A stretch of 64,000 nt of DNA. It comes from Fervidobacterium pennivorans DSM 9078 (lineage in GTDB: Bacteria > Thermotogota > Thermotogae > Thermotogales > Fervidobacteriaceae). The stretch's first letter is position 1; each line of letters starts with the position of its first letter. The DNA is taken from positions 310,001 to 374,000 of the forward strand of contig NC_017095.1 of NCBI RefSeq assembly GCF_000235405.2. Reading direction: 5' to 3'. The translations under genes were made by a program, and so were the position numbers. The notes below the pieces were generated by a model that did no database searches, was not told where the DNA came from, and worked only from the letters and a program-made list of their open reading frames with translations. Positions 1 through 9,095 of the stretch are shown here, one piece after another.

Positions 1-743
1 TTCCGGGTTCCATGCCAAATTCTTCACCTATTGCAACCCTGACAGATGGAGCTGTTTGTGCAACGTAAACTTTGCCGGGTTCCTTGCTGTTTAGCATTTT
101 CCAAACTTTCTTCCAGTCTGGTGCTTCGTAAATAGCTCCTACTGGACACAAGTTGGCACACTGACCGCAGCTTATACAGTCAGTTTCGTAAAGTGGGACG
201 CCGAATTCTGTCTCTGGTAGGGATTCGTAACCACGTTCAATCATTGAGTATATGTTCATACCCTGTATTTCACTACACACTCTCACACATCTCTGACACT
301 TAATACACTTGGACAGGTCTCTGTGAACAGAAGGGCTACTCATATCTATTTCTTTTTCTATGTTAACATTTACACCAAATATAGGTTGAACATCGTACAT
401 GTGAACAAGTTTTTGAAGTTCACAGCGCCCATCTGCTTCACAGTACATACATTCGTGGGGATGGTTCGACATTATCAAAGAAAGGTTGAACTTGACTGCG
501 CTTTCTACTCTTTCCGTGTTTGTCTTTATCTTCATTCCATCGGCAACTTTTGTTGTACAAGCAGGTTGGAGCGTTCTTGCCCCCTCAATTTCAACAACAC
601 ATATTCTACAAGCTCCAATTGGTTCGAGTTCGGGATGGTGACAAAGGGTTGGAATTTTGAAACCTAAATCTGCCGCAGCTTCAAGCACTGTTTTGTTTTC
701 TGGAACTTGATAAGGTTTGTCGTTGATATAGATAGTTACCATC
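1..743 (-). CDS. hydA: [FeFe] hydrogenase alpha subunit, N-terminal part (cut by window edge)
   Basis: Catalytic subunit of an iron-only hydrogenase, which in Thermotoga couples NADH and reduced ferredoxin to H2 formation in the cytoplasm. I translated it by hand from the ATG at 743, which is preceded by GGAGG; 247 codons are visible. In order there are a [2Fe-2S] plant-type ferredoxin domain (Cys34, 45, 48 and 62), a His-Cys3 [4Fe-4S] site ending near residue 110, two 4Fe-4S motifs (CIKCQRC and CISCGQC), and the start of the H-cluster domain (APSVRVAIGEEFG). The H-cluster cysteines lie beyond base 1. No hydB or hydC lies directly upstream, and the gene has its own promoter. NuoG-type or formate dehydrogenase subunits share the front domains, but the APSVR segment argues for hydrogenase. 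Confidence 0.9.
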
Positions 744-789
744 GGCCACCCACCTCCGTATAATGATAGCAAAGAAAAAGTCTAATGCT

Positions 790-818
790 ATTCTACCACA
801 TAAGTAAAAATTTCACAA
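790..818 (-). promoter_or_regulatory. Promoter of hydA
   Basis: On the minus strand TTGTGA (813-818) and TAGAAT (790-795) are 17 bases apart, and the -10 is preceded by TGG (extended -10). It lies about 45 bases upstream of the hydA start. The rest of the 744-956 gap shows nothing else that I recognise. Confidence 0.6.
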
Positions 819-956
819 GTGACAAATACTAAAATTCGAAAAGAAAATGAGAGAATTTCTGTTTTATATTTTGAAATTCAGTCCTAATTGCTATTTTTGA
901 GAACATGCAAAACAAAGAAAAAATCATATTTTTCACATGTGTTACCGCAACTGCGA

Positions 957-1805
957 TTAGAACTTTGTTGAAAAACTGAGGTAATAATCTGTCGTTATAA
1001 ATGGAATTGAAATTCTTTGGTCTGGATTAGCGTAAAAAACAATATTGAAATAATTATAAATCCAGTCTGTGAAAGTGTATCCCTGAATCAGTCTGAGTGG
1101 ACTCTCATGACCGTGCAAAGTTATTCGATACCCGATTTCTATTCCAGAGTATCTGTCGTAATACCATATGCCTCCAAATCTTGCCATCACGTACTGTGAT
1201 TGCCTTCTTGCTTCTTCCAAAACACTCTGCCAATCTTCGGGCGGCGCTTGTGACTGCCAAACATTTATCAACATACCACCTTCCAGTAGTCCAAAAACTT
1301 CAAAGTCCTTGCTAAGTAAGATTCCATTGCTCAAAAAACCACGTGCCACTAGAACTGAAACGTACTCAGACTGACCAGGTAAGAAAATCGTTGCAAGTGC
1401 CGATTGCAGATAAGGACGCACGATTATCGGTCCGAGTATTGTGTTGTTGTGAATATGTGCCATATTGAGAAGGATATATGTTTGGAAGCTTGGGTCCACA
1501 GCCTCACCAAGATATGCTTTGTTAATAAAGAATGGATCCCACAAGAATGTTTCAAGGTTGAAGACTGTGGATTCTGATGGGAAATAGCGTATTTTGAGAT
1601 TGAAAGCCCCTACGATATCGAACAGTGGTTGTGTAGAAATTTCCCAGTTGCCAAACGAGTAACCTATAGAGGTAAACTCAACAAACAATCCTTCCTTGTG
1701 TGGTGGTACGATGCTCACCACGAAATCTCCACTTTGCACTGCCAAAGAGATACTAAATGCGATGATTAGAAAACTCAGAGCAAGTATTGTTCGCAGTTTC
1801 TTCAT
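957..1805 (-). CDS. Secreted or outer-envelope protein of unknown function
   Basis: I do not recognise a family. The start at 1805 is chosen over an in-frame ATG at 1868 because GAGGAGGTG sits just upstream of it and the protein then begins with a clean signal peptide (MKKLRTILALS, hydrophobic to about residue 20, cleaved near the AVQSGD region). The 282-residue product is rich in aromatic residues and short alternating hydrophobic stretches and ends in Phe, as many outer-membrane beta barrels do, so an envelope barrel is plausible but unproven. It stands alone, between the hydA promoter and a divergent HAD phosphatase gene. Confidence 0.7.
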   Translation of the reverse strand: MKKLRTILALSFLIIAFSISLAVQSGDFVVSIVPPHKEGLFVEFTSIGYSFGNWEISTQPLFDIVGAFNLKIRYFPSESTVFNLETFLWDPFFINKAYLGEAVDPSFQTYILLNMAHIHNNTILGPIIVRPYLQSALATIFLPGQSEYVSVLVARGFLSNGILLSKDFEVFGLLEGGMLINVWQSQAPPEDWQSVLEEARRQSQYVMARFGGIWYYDRYSGIEIGYRITLHGHESPLRLIQGYTFTDWIYNYFNIVFYANPDQRISIPFITTDYYLSFSTKF

Positions 1806-1902
1806 GTTTTCACCTCCTCGAGAGATTTGAAATGGATGAATCGAAAAATTTGGAATTATTTTTTTCATCCAGCACTTTTTAGACTCTCTCTTTTGTTGGA
1901 AC

Positions 1903-1918
1903 GTTCAACAAATTGAAC
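1903..1918. repeat. Short inverted repeat GTTCAA-N4-TTGAAC
   Basis: A perfect 6-base inverted repeat with a 4-base centre lies in the divergent region 1806-2055, about 30 bases downstream of the presumed minus-strand -10. The position would suit an operator; no regulator is identified. Confidence 0.4.
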
Positions 1919-1947
1919 ATTTCGTAGGTGCGTCTTAAACTTAAGCA

Positions 1948-1953
1948 ATTATA
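1948..1953 (-). promoter_or_regulatory. Extended -10 element for the envelope protein gene
   Basis: The minus strand reads GTGG-TATAAT here, an extended -10 that could drive the 957-1805 gene. A convincing -35 is not visible at standard spacing. Confidence 0.45.
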
Positions 1954-1995
1954 CCACTTACATAGTTATTTCACCAAAAGGTTTCTTCAGTGTGG

Positions 1996-2001
1996 TATAA
2001 T
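1996..2001 (+). promoter_or_regulatory. Extended -10 element for the HAD phosphatase gene
   Basis: TGTGG-TATAAT lies 55 bases upstream of the GTG start at 2056. The same TGG-TATAAT form recurs at several promoters in this window (55928, 61519), so extended -10 promoters seem common here. Confidence 0.55.
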
Positions 2002-2055
2002 AATCAAGAAAGCAACTGCTGATATTGTTTTTAAAACAGTTCGGAGGGATGAATC

Positions 2056-2907
2056 GTGGATAATGCAAATCAAAACCTCAGTGAGCCTTACGCGGAATTG
2101 AAGGAAGGTGCAAAAGAAAGAATTAAAAACTGCGAGCTTTTCATACTTGACATCGATGGGACATTTTATCTAAGCGGAAAACCTTTCGAAGGTTCTCGAA
2201 AATTTGTGGATGCTCTTGGAAGATTAGGTAAAAAGCTAGTTTTTCTTACAAACAACTCCAATAGAACGATAGAAAGTTATATCAACGAATTTGAAGAGAT
2301 GGGAATCAAGCTTGGCAGAAATCAAATAGTTACAGCAGGAGTGGCGACAGCTGAGTATCTTTTAGAGGAATTCGGTCCAAAGCGTGTGTACATTGTTGGA
2401 ACGGATGATATAAAATACGAATTTCAGAGAGTTGGGCACACAGTTGTAGAAGAAGACCCCGAAGTGGTCGTTGTAACGTTTGATAAGACTCTAACATATG
2501 AAAAAATCAAGAAAGCCACACAATTTGTTTCAAAAGGTGCGCTCTTTGTTGTAACTAACCCCGACCTCAATTGTCCTTCATCTGAAGGGCCACTTCCTGA
2601 TGCAGGTGCAATTGCATCCGCTGTAAGAAAGGCGTCAGGAGTTTATCCCAACATTATTTTTGGGAAACCAGAACCTAAGTTAATCGAGATGGTAATTAGG
2701 CACAACAATGTCGGCAAGAATGAGGCTTGTATGGTCGGAGATAGGTTGTACACAGACATACTTGCAGGTATTCAAGCAGGGACTTGGACCGTGTTAGTAC
2801 TCACTGGAGAAGCTAATATGGAGCAAGTTCAGAAAAGTCCAATAAAACCGCATCTAATCGCAAAGGATATTGGTGTGCTTGCCGATATCCTTCTTGGTGG
2901 AATATAG
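2056..2907 (+). CDS. NagD/4-nitrophenylphosphatase-type HAD hydrolase
   Basis: Predicted cytoplasmic phosphatase of the HAD superfamily, class IIA (NagD/AraL/PNPase group); the natural substrate is unknown. Motif I is LDIDGT with the nucleophile Asp32 and Asp34, motif II is FLTNNS near residues 67-72, and the GDRLYTD motif near 227-233 binds Mg2+. At 283 residues it has the family's usual size. The GTG start is set by GGAGGG 8 bases upstream; the nearby ATG at 2049 runs into a stop after four codons. It closely resembles a structurally studied Thermotoga protein of this class (from memory). It is followed by a sigma factor gene after 29 bases and probably co-transcribed with it. Confidence 0.9.
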   Translation: MDNANQNLSEPYAELKEGAKERIKNCELFILDIDGTFYLSGKPFEGSRKFVDALGRLGKKLVFLTNNSNRTIESYINEFEEMGIKLGRNQIVTAGVATAEYLLEEFGPKRVYIVGTDDIKYEFQRVGHTVVEEDPEVVVVTFDKTLTYEKIKKATQFVSKGALFVVTNPDLNCPSSEGPLPDAGAIASAVRKASGVYPNIIFGKPEPKLIEMVIRHNNVGKNEACMVGDRLYTDILAGIQAGTWTVLVLTGEANMEQVQKSPIKPHLIAKDIGVLADILLGGI

Positions 2908-2936
2908 CATAGAAAAGAACTTGCTGGGTATCCTAG

Positions 2937-3560
2937 ATGATAAAATACGCACTTAGGAGTAAGCCTACGGAAAAGCTTGTAGAACTTGCACAAAGTGGTC
3001 TGACGGAAGCGATGGACCTTATCATAGAGAAATTTTATCCGATGGTTGTGAGGATAGCCTCACAATTTTATGCTCCTTGGGCGGAATTTGATGATATCGT
3101 TCAAAACGGGCTGATAGGACTCATCAAAGCCATATTCTACTATGAACCAGGTAAAAGTTCATTTTCTACATTTGCATGGAGAAGCATAGAATCGGAAGTC
3201 AAAACATTTATAACCTACCAAAACAGAAAGAAGAACAAAATGTTATCTGACTCCACAAGCATGGATTCAATCTTTGATGACGTCGACGATGAGCAGATAG
3301 ATTATTTTGTAGCCGATACGTCAACAACAACGAATGTTGTTAGGAATACAATTCTGAGCATAGTTCATGAAGAGATTCTTGAATCTCTGAAGGAAGACGA
3401 GATTAAGATATTCGAGCTTTGGTTGGATGGTTATAGCTACAAAGAGATAGAAGAGCAAGTGGGTGTTAACTTCAAAAAGGTCGACAATACCATTCAGAAG
3501 GTGAAGAGAATAATTAGAAGCAGACTCAGTGCTTCAATTCTTCCGTTCTTGGAAGGGTAA
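2937..3560 (+). CDS. RNA polymerase sigma-70 family factor, SigH-like
   Basis: Alternative sigma factor that would direct RNA polymerase to a special promoter set. Region 2 is clear around residues 25-85 (FDDIVQNGLIGLIKA, a degenerate form of the DLVQEG core-binding motif, then the -10-recognition helix SFSTFAWRSIESEVKTFI). A short acidic linker follows, then a region 4 helix-turn-helix near 155-200 (LDGYSYKEIEEQVGV). Region 1.1 and region 3 are missing, as in SigH-type and ECF-like factors; the region 2 wording is closest to Firmicute SigH. No anti-sigma gene is adjacent. The ribosome binding site is weak, suggesting coupling to the upstream HAD gene. Confidence 0.88.
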   Translation: MIKYALRSKPTEKLVELAQSGLTEAMDLIIEKFYPMVVRIASQFYAPWAEFDDIVQNGLIGLIKAIFYYEPGKSSFSTFAWRSIESEVKTFITYQNRKKNKMLSDSTSMDSIFDDVDDEQIDYFVADTSTTTNVVRNTILSIVHEEILESLKEDEIKIFELWLDGYSYKEIEEQVGVNFKKVDNTIQKVKRIIRSRLSASILPFLEG

Positions 3561-3592
3561 TCATCGTAGATTAAACAAAGCGAGGGATATGT

Positions 3593-4063
3593 TTGGCAAA
3601 AGTCAAAAAGGTGCAATCCATACATGATATAGATTTTGATAAGCTTTTAAACTCGGGAAAGAGGATTTTTCTGTTTGATTTCGACAATACAATAAACGTA
3701 TGGCGTTCAACACATGTTCCAGAACAAGCTGCAAAATTATTTGATTATCTCAAATCAAAAGGCGCAGAAATTTATATCGTTTCCAACGGCCGTAAGCGAA
3801 ACTTGGATTATGAAGTCCCAGTTATTTGGCGTGCATTCAAGCCCTTTGCTTTTAAGGTAAGATTGAAGCTCAACCAGAAACTTAAACGAAAAGAAGAGGT
3901 ATTGGTCATTGGTGACCAAGTCTTTACGGACGTGCTTTTTGCAAAATTACTCGGAGTTGATGTTATCAAAGTCGAGCCGCTTGATAAGTCAAAGGAAGCG
4001 TTTGGGACAAAGATACTGAGGCTTTTTGAAAACATTCTTCATAGATTCATCAAGCAAAGATAA
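3593..4063 (+). CDS. YqeG-family HAD phosphatase
   Basis: Small HAD-superfamily hydrolase (class IIIA, YqeG-like). The nucleophile motif is FDFDNT with Asp29 and Asp31; VSNGRK near 62-67 is motif II and GDQVFTDV near 103-110 the Mg2+ site. Length 156 is close to YqeG proteins of Firmicutes, which are of unsettled function and often sit next to ribosome-assembly genes; that neighbourhood is not present here. The start is TTG, chosen because GAGGGA lies 5 bases upstream and the nearby ATG (3589) is in another frame. Last gene of a probable three-gene unit (HAD, sigma, HAD). Confidence 0.85.
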   Translation: MAKVKKVQSIHDIDFDKLLNSGKRIFLFDFDNTINVWRSTHVPEQAAKLFDYLKSKGAEIYIVSNGRKRNLDYEVPVIWRAFKPFAFKVRLKLNQKLKRKEEVLVIGDQVFTDVLFAKLLGVDVIKVEPLDKSKEAFGTKILRLFENILHRFIKQR

Positions 4064-4196
4064 CACTTACGGCGCAACCTTTTGGCTAATAGTCCAAAAA
4101 TTACAGCCCCGGATTCAAAAAATAATACGGCAATAGTTAAGAAACACGGAAAGTTAGATTATCGAGGCTTAAATAATGCCGAACGAGGTGATATGA

Positions 4197-5207
4197 ATGA
4201 AGAAAATCCGTTTAGGTATCGTTGGTTGTGGTATTGCTGCTCGTGAGTTGCATTTTCCTGCGTTGAAGGAACTAACAGACAAGTTTGAAATAGTTGCTGT
4301 TACGAGTAGAACCAGAGAACATGCTGAGGATTTTGCAAAGTTGGTGTCCGAGACGTTAGGTTCTACTCCGCAGGTATTTAACTCCTACGAAGAATTACTA
4401 CTCTCAAAGCAAGTTGATGCGGTGGATTTGACCTTACCCATAGAGTTGAACGTGCCTTTCATAAAGCAAGCCGTTGAACATGATTTGCATGTGATTTGTG
4501 AAAAACCGATATCAACTGATGTGAAAAGTGGGAAGGAATTAGTTGAGTTCTCACTTCAAACTAACAAGGTGATATACATTGCTGAAAACTACAGGCATGC
4601 GTTTAAGTACAATAAGATAAGAGAACTGTTGCACGAAGGAGCTATTGGTCAGCCTATTTTCGTTGACTGGCATCTATGGATTGGTATGGATAAGGAAAAC
4701 AAGTATGTGAAAACAACTTGGAGACAAATTCCAAAACACATAGGTGGTTTTTTGTCAGATGGCGGGGTTCATCATATCGCCGCACTTAGGGTTATGTTAG
4801 GAGACATCGAATGGGTTAGTGGACAAGTCAAACGCATCACAGATTATTTGGGAGACGTTGATTTCCTCTCTACTCTTTTTGAATTCAAAACAGGTGTTGT
4901 AGGTAATTATACAGTTAGTTACGCGGTCAAGGGAGAAGAGTATTTCGAGATTGTTGGAACAGAAGGGAAGATAAGATTAACGCCGAATTTAATAGTATTG
5001 TCTGGAAAAGTAGACGAAGATATTCCACTTATCCAGGAGAATACGTTCAAGAAGGAATTTGAAGACTTCTACGAGGTTTTGACAACCGAAAAGCCAAATA
5101 TCCTTGGAAACCCTGCAGAAGCACTCAAGGACCTTGCATTTTTTGAAGCGGCCATCAAGTCGAAAGGTGAAAAGGTAGAGATAGAAAGGTTGATAAAAGA
5201 GGCTTAA
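4197..5207 (+). CDS. Gfo/Idh/MocA-family NAD(P)-dependent oxidoreductase
   Basis: Cytoplasmic sugar-type dehydrogenase; the exact substrate cannot be told from sequence. The N-terminal Rossmann fold opens with GIVGCGIAARELHFPAL (residues 7-23), and CEKPIST near residue 101 carries the family's conserved Glu-Lys-Pro. The C-terminal half has the usual alpha/beta fold with GGFLSDGGVHHIAAL near 183-197, containing the conserved Asp and His pair. Length 336 is typical. GAGGTG 6 bases upstream fixes the ATG. It is followed after 20 bases by a small uncharacterised gene. The 133-base gap before it shows no clear promoter. Confidence 0.9.
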   Translation: MKKIRLGIVGCGIAARELHFPALKELTDKFEIVAVTSRTREHAEDFAKLVSETLGSTPQVFNSYEELLLSKQVDAVDLTLPIELNVPFIKQAVEHDLHVICEKPISTDVKSGKELVEFSLQTNKVIYIAENYRHAFKYNKIRELLHEGAIGQPIFVDWHLWIGMDKENKYVKTTWRQIPKHIGGFLSDGGVHHIAALRVMLGDIEWVSGQVKRITDYLGDVDFLSTLFEFKTGVVGNYTVSYAVKGEEYFEIVGTEGKIRLTPNLIVLSGKVDEDIPLIQENTFKKEFEDFYEVLTTEKPNILGNPAEALKDLAFFEAAIKSKGEKVEIERLIKEA

Positions 5208-5227
5208 AAGAGGTTGAACAGATTAGT

Positions 5228-5512
5228 ATGGAAAACAACAAAGACACGATTATCCATGTTTCGTTATTAGATAGAGATGTTCTGCTTACACCTCACGTAT
5301 ACGAACGCATGGTTGAAAGAGGAGTCACTCTGGAAGACCTTGTAAAATTGCTTGAATCAAAAGATTCAATGGCTGTCCTGCAAAAGAATTTCAGGCTCAA
5401 AATCACCAACGGCGAAATCAATGCCATATTGCAACTTTCAGGAAAAGTTTTGTATGTTATAACCGTATTCTGGGAAGATAAGAAAAGAGAAAAGAAAGAG
5501 ATTAACGGATAA
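5228..5512 (+). CDS. Small protein resembling DUF4258 (RelE-like fold)
   Basis: A 94-residue protein. The segment HVYERMVERGVTLEDLVKLL (about 24-43) followed by strands ending in KVLYVITVFWE resembles DUF4258 proteins, which have a RelE-like small fold and sometimes act as toxins or RNA-binding proteins. No antitoxin-like partner is adjacent, so a toxin role is not supported. It follows the MocA-type oxidoreductase by 20 bases and is followed by a terminator. Confidence 0.6.
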   Translation: MENNKDTIIHVSLLDRDVLLTPHVYERMVERGVTLEDLVKLLESKDSMAVLQKNFRLKITNGEINAILQLSGKVLYVITVFWEDKKREKKEING

Positions 5513-5543
5513 GGTATTTGGGATTATCGGGTAAATAATAAAA

Positions 5544-5570
5544 GACCACCCAGTCGGGTGGTCTTCTTAT
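5544..5570. terminator. Bidirectional terminator between convergent genes
   Basis: Perfect 8-bp stem GACCACCC/GGGTGGTC with a 4-base loop, T-rich after it on the plus strand and A-rich before it, so it can end both the 5228-5512 gene and the minus-strand Ior/Kor operon. Confidence 0.85.
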
Positions 5571-5582
5571 TCACACATATGC

Positions 5583-6560
5583 TTATATAAACTTTGCCAC
5601 TTCTTCGAGCGGTTTTCTTATCCTATTGCCCAGTTCAATTGTTGCATGTTTTTCATTAAGTATATCGAGATTTCCCCAATAACCTACTGCTATTACGGTA
5701 ATAATTATCCCGTTCAACCCGAATATCTCTTTTATCTTTACAGGGTCATACCCAGCAACTGGATGTGCGACAAGTCCCATCTGTGTTGCTTGGGTTAACA
5801 ATAATCCAACGGCAGTTCCTGTGTCAAATAGCGAGTAATTTCTCCTGTCGCTCAGTTGACAACCTAATTCATCGTCTGTATAAACGATGAGCATAACCGG
5901 TGCTTGCTTCATCCAGTAATTTCCTTCCGAAAGTGTAGAGTGAAGCTTTTCGAGATTCTCTTTTGTTCTCACCACAAGAAATCTCCAAGGTTGTTTGTTC
6001 ATACATGAAGGTGCCAACTGGGCTGCTTTCAAAAGAGTTTCTATCTTTTCATCTTCAACAGGGTCCGGTCTTATACCTCTAAATGCCCTTCTCACAAGGA
6101 TATCGTCGTTAAGAGTTTGGTCTTTTTCGATGATTCTTTTGTATTCTTCCAATACTTCTTCCGCATGTCCATTCACACTAACTTTAATCCATTCTCTTCT
6201 GATTCTCCCCCAGGGGTCGACTATGAATGTAGACCTTATCAATTTTCCATCTTTTGCTGCACCAAATTGCTCTGCTACTATCTTATCTGGGTCTGAAAGT
6301 AATTTTACTCTTAGTCCCTTTTTAGATTTAAAACTTGCGATGGCTTTGCAATCGTCAGGGGATATGCCTATTACATTGCCGTTAAATTCATCGAGAAGTC
6401 TTGTGAAATCAATACCCTCGAGTGTACAGCCTGGAGTATTTGCTTTGGGATAGAAATAAACCACTGTATACCTTCCCAAAAGGTTTGTCCAGGAAAAATC
6501 TTTTCCTTCTTCATCTTTTAAAGTAAACTGAGGAATGAGTTTATAGCGTGATTGAATCAT
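5583..6560 (-). CDS. Peroxiredoxin (BCP type)-nitroreductase fusion protein
   Basis: Two-domain redox enzyme. Residues 1-145 form an AhpC/TSA-type peroxiredoxin of the BCP/PrxQ group with peroxidatic Cys45 in TPGCT; residues 150-325 form an FMN-dependent nitroreductase (RRAFRGIR phosphate-binding start, [13 protein letters not shown]). The combination suggests that FMN/NAD(P)H electrons in the second domain help peroxide reduction in the first. The usual BCP resolving Cys five residues after the peroxidatic one is Ile here; Cys71 might serve instead. A similar hybrid is known from Thermotoga (from memory). Its ATG overlaps the korB stop by four bases, so it is the last gene of the ior-kor operon, fitting protection of oxygen-sensitive enzymes. 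Confidence 0.92.
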   Translation of the reverse strand: MIQSRYKLIPQFTLKDEEGKDFSWTNLLGRYTVVYFYPKANTPGCTLEGIDFTRLLDEFNGNVIGISPDDCKAIASFKSKKGLRVKLLSDPDKIVAEQFGAAKDGKLIRSTFIVDPWGRIRREWIKVSVNGHAEEVLEEYKRIIEKDQTLNDDILVRRAFRGIRPDPVEDEKIETLLKAAQLAPSCMNKQPWRFLVVRTKENLEKLHSTLSEGNYWMKQAPVMLIVYTDDELGCQLSDRRNYSLFDTGTAVGLLLTQATQMGLVAHPVAGYDPVKIKEIFGLNGIIITVIAVGYWGNLDILNEKHATIELGNRIRKPLEEVAKFI

Positions 6561-7405
6561 AACTCCAACCCCCTCAAAGCAACGGGTGTTTTATCAATTT
6601 GGTATGGTGCAAGTTGTTCTTCGTAAACGGGCTTGTTTGGGTTCATGTATATCACTCCAAGTGCGAGTTTTGAGGTGTCGGTTGCTATCTTAAATGCAGC
6701 TTGTCTGTCAGTTGGGTCGTAGCTATCGGGTAGCAAATATGTGTTCTCTCTGTACCACTGGTATGTGTTAACTTTGTTGAACGTGACACAGGGTTGTAAT
6801 ATATCAATTAAAGCGTATCCTTTGTGTTTTATAGCCATCTTGATAAGTTCTACAGTTAGCTGGAAATTCCCAGAAAAGCTTCTGGCAACAAAAGATGCAT
6901 CGAGTGCAACAGCAACAGCGATAGGGTTGAATGGGTCAACGATAACTCCATCAAATTGTAGCGTTGTTACCTGTCCGCGTGCGGTTGTTGGTGATGCTTG
7001 ACCTTTCGTTAACCCGTATATTTGGTTGTCGTGCACTATGTTTGTTATATCTGGATTTTTTCTTATCGTGTGTATGAAATGGTTACCACCTTCACCGTAT
7101 GTACACCCATCTCCACTTTCGGCAATTACAACAAGGTTCGGGTTAACCATCTTTATAGCAACCGCTGCAGGTAGCGACCTTCCATGCAGTCCGTTAAACA
7201 TATTAGCTCTAACATACTGAGGCATTTTTGCTGCCTGACCTATACCAGAGACCAACACTACTTGGGTTGGGTCAAGTTGTAACTGTGCAAGAGCCGTTTT
7301 TAGTTCATTGATTATTCCAAAATTTCCGCATCCTGGACACCAGGCGATATCAGCATCGGGAATGTCGTAGATTTTTGGGTCAAATGCGGTATTCGTACTG
7401 CCCAT
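6557..7405 (-). CDS. korB: 2-oxoacid:ferredoxin oxidoreductase beta subunit (TPP-binding)
   Basis: TPP-binding subunit of a two-subunit 2-oxoacid:ferredoxin oxidoreductase, probably acting on 2-oxoglutarate or a related acid. The CPGCGN motif near residue 23 ligates a [4Fe-4S] cluster; [13 protein letters not shown] near 100-112 and [15 protein letters not shown] near 127-141 form the TPP/Mg2+ site. Length 282 is usual. The start at 7405 is preferred over 7465 because AAGGAGG lies 7 bases upstream and the family begins shortly before the CPGCG motif. It starts one base after the korA stop. Confidence 0.9.
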   Translation of the reverse strand: MGSTNTAFDPKIYDIPDADIAWCPGCGNFGIINELKTALAQLQLDPTQVVLVSGIGQAAKMPQYVRANMFNGLHGRSLPAAVAIKMVNPNLVVIAESGDGCTYGEGGNHFIHTIRKNPDITNIVHDNQIYGLTKGQASPTTARGQVTTLQFDGVIVDPFNPIAVAVALDASFVARSFSGNFQLTVELIKMAIKHKGYALIDILQPCVTFNKVNTYQWYRENTYLLPDSYDPTDRQAAFKIATDTSKLALGVIYMNPNKPVYEEQLAPYQIDKTPVALRGLEL

Positions 7406-7406
7406 A

Positions 7407-9095
7407 TTACTCAACCTCCTTAGAAATGGCTTCCATAACCTGTTCAACTGAGAACGGGAAGCCATCGTATTTCAATATTCTTCTTCGGGTGTCTACACCA
7501 TCAAATGTTAATTTTATAAGATTCGCAAATTGTCCTGCTGCGTTTTGCTCAAGGAATATTACTTTTTGTGCTTTTTTTAGATAACTTTCTGCAATTGGTG
7601 GCACAGGGTACACCTGCGAGAAGTGAAGCATCGCTACATCTTTGTTACCAAGCTTTTCAAGTGCTTCTTTGACTATCAATTGAGTGGAGCCCCAAGTGAC
7701 AATGAGGTATTTGTAGTTCTCACTTCCGAAAAGTTTAGGAGGAACTGCATCTTGGATAATTTTTTCCATCTTTTTCAAGCGCTTTTCAACCATTTTTCTT
7801 CTAACTTCCGCACTTTCTGTTATGTGCCCGTACTCATCATGCTCGTCACTATCAACTCTTACCAATCCCTTTCCATAGCCAGGAATACCACGTGGTGATA
7901 TTCCATCTTCTGTAAGTGTGTATCTTTTGTAATTCTCATCGGTTTTGACAATATAACGTTCTATCTTTACTTGTGGCATTTCATCCACATTGTAGAATGA
8001 GTCAAGGAAATACTGGTCGGTGAGGATAAAAACTGGTACCTGATATTTATCAGCCATGTTGAACGCTTTTGCACTGAGCTCATAGGCTTCGCACAAGTTT
8101 CCAGGAGCGTAAATGATTCTTGGAAAATCACCATGCCCTGCGTATAAAACAAGGTTCAAATCTCCTTGCTCGGTTCTTGTTGGTAAACCTGTAGCTGGTC
8201 CTGGTCTTTGACCGAGGTGCACGACTATCGGTGTTTCAATCATACCCGACAAACTGATGGCTTCTGTCATCAGTGCAAAACCACCACCGGAGGTTGATAC
8301 CATTGCACGAGCTCCTGCGTACCATGCAGCAATTGCCATATTGGCAGCAGCTATTTCATCTTCTGCTTGGTCAACAAGTATACCGTATTGTTTTGATAAT
8401 CTTGATAGTTCTGTAAATACCGTTGTTGCTGGTGACATAGGGTAAGATGATATGAAATTACAACCGCCGGCTATGGCACCTTTTGCAACCGCCTCAGAAC
8501 CGTTTAGAAGGTATTGCTTTTTCACTTGTTCGGAGGGTATTATTTCGAACCTCAGTCCAAGAGATTTTCCAATTTCGTAACCTTTTAGAGCTGCATTAAT
8601 GTTTGCCTTAACTACCTCTTCGGACTTCTTAGAAAAGTACGCTTTTATATTGTTAACCAAGGCATCTTCCTCGGCCTTTATAATCCCAGCCAGGATACCT
8701 ATCGCTACTGAGTTTTCGTATATCTTGTTACCAAAACTTTCTGCAATCTCTTCAAGTAGGATGCCTATAGAGTTCTTTTCATTTTCAACGTATTTCTTTT
8801 CACCAAGGATAATCGTTTCTTCCGTAATACGTGGTCTCAGCCGTTCGATTGCGTTATCATTGAGAGGAACTAATACATCGATTCGGTCCACGTAAGCTTT
8901 TACTGGTTGCGATGATATACGTATCTCCGTTGAGTTATTGCCTCCACGCACCCTTGACATATATTCTTTTGTTGCAAAGACATGGAATCCCGAATCCTTT
9001 GCTACCCTTGTTAGAATGTGTTCTACAGCTTGAACACCTTGTCCTGCAGCACCGCTTAATACAATTGAAATCTCACTTTTCTTCTCCATACTCAT
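7407..9095 (-). CDS. korA: 2-oxoacid:ferredoxin oxidoreductase, fused gamma-alpha subunit
   Basis: Large subunit pairing with korB. Residues 1-185 are the gamma domain ([17 protein letters not shown] at the start), and about 200-562 the alpha (pyrimidine-binding) domain, with [15 protein letters not shown] and [18 protein letters not shown] motifs. Gamma-alpha fusions of about 560-620 residues are typical of two-subunit Kor/OFOR enzymes, which lack a separate ferredoxin subunit. The start overlaps the iorB stop by four bases (ATGA), so translation is probably coupled. The substrate (2-oxoglutarate versus other 2-oxoacids) cannot be fixed from sequence alone. Confidence 0.9.
   Translation of the reverse strand: MSMEKKSEISIVLSGAAGQGVQAVEHILTRVAKDSGFHVFATKEYMSRVRGGNNSTEIRISSQPVKAYVDRIDVLVPLNDNAIERLRPRITEETIILGEKKYVENEKNSIGILLEEIAESFGNKIYENSVAIGILAGIIKAEEDALVNNIKAYFSKKSEEVVKANINAALKGYEIGKSLGLRFEIIPSEQVKKQYLLNGSEAVAKGAIAGGCNFISSYPMSPATTVFTELSRLSKQYGILVDQAEDEIAAANMAIAAWYAGARAMVSTSGGGFALMTEAISLSGMIETPIVVHLGQRPGPATGLPTRTEQGDLNLVLYAGHGDFPRIIYAPGNLCEAYELSAKAFNMADKYQVPVFILTDQYFLDSFYNVDEMPQVKIERYIVKTDENYKRYTLTEDGISPRGIPGYGKGLVRVDSDEHDEYGHITESAEVRRKMVEKRLKKMEKIIQDAVPPKLFGSENYKYLIVTWGSTQLIVKEALEKLGNKDVAMLHFSQVYPVPPIAESYLKKAQKVIFLEQNAAGQFANLIKLTFDGVDTRRRILKYDGFPFSVEQVMEAISKEVE

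Noticed and set aside
323-667. Plus-strand frame inside hydA
   Set aside because: Opposite strand of iron-sulfur coding sequence; no start signal.
4078-4100. Hairpin between the YqeG-like and the Gfo/Idh/MocA genes as a terminator
   Set aside because: The stem is short and imperfect and no T run follows on the plus strand.
5228-5512. DUF4258-like gene as a toxin of a toxin-antitoxin pair
   Set aside because: There is no small antitoxin-like gene next to it; neighbours are a dehydrogenase and a terminator.
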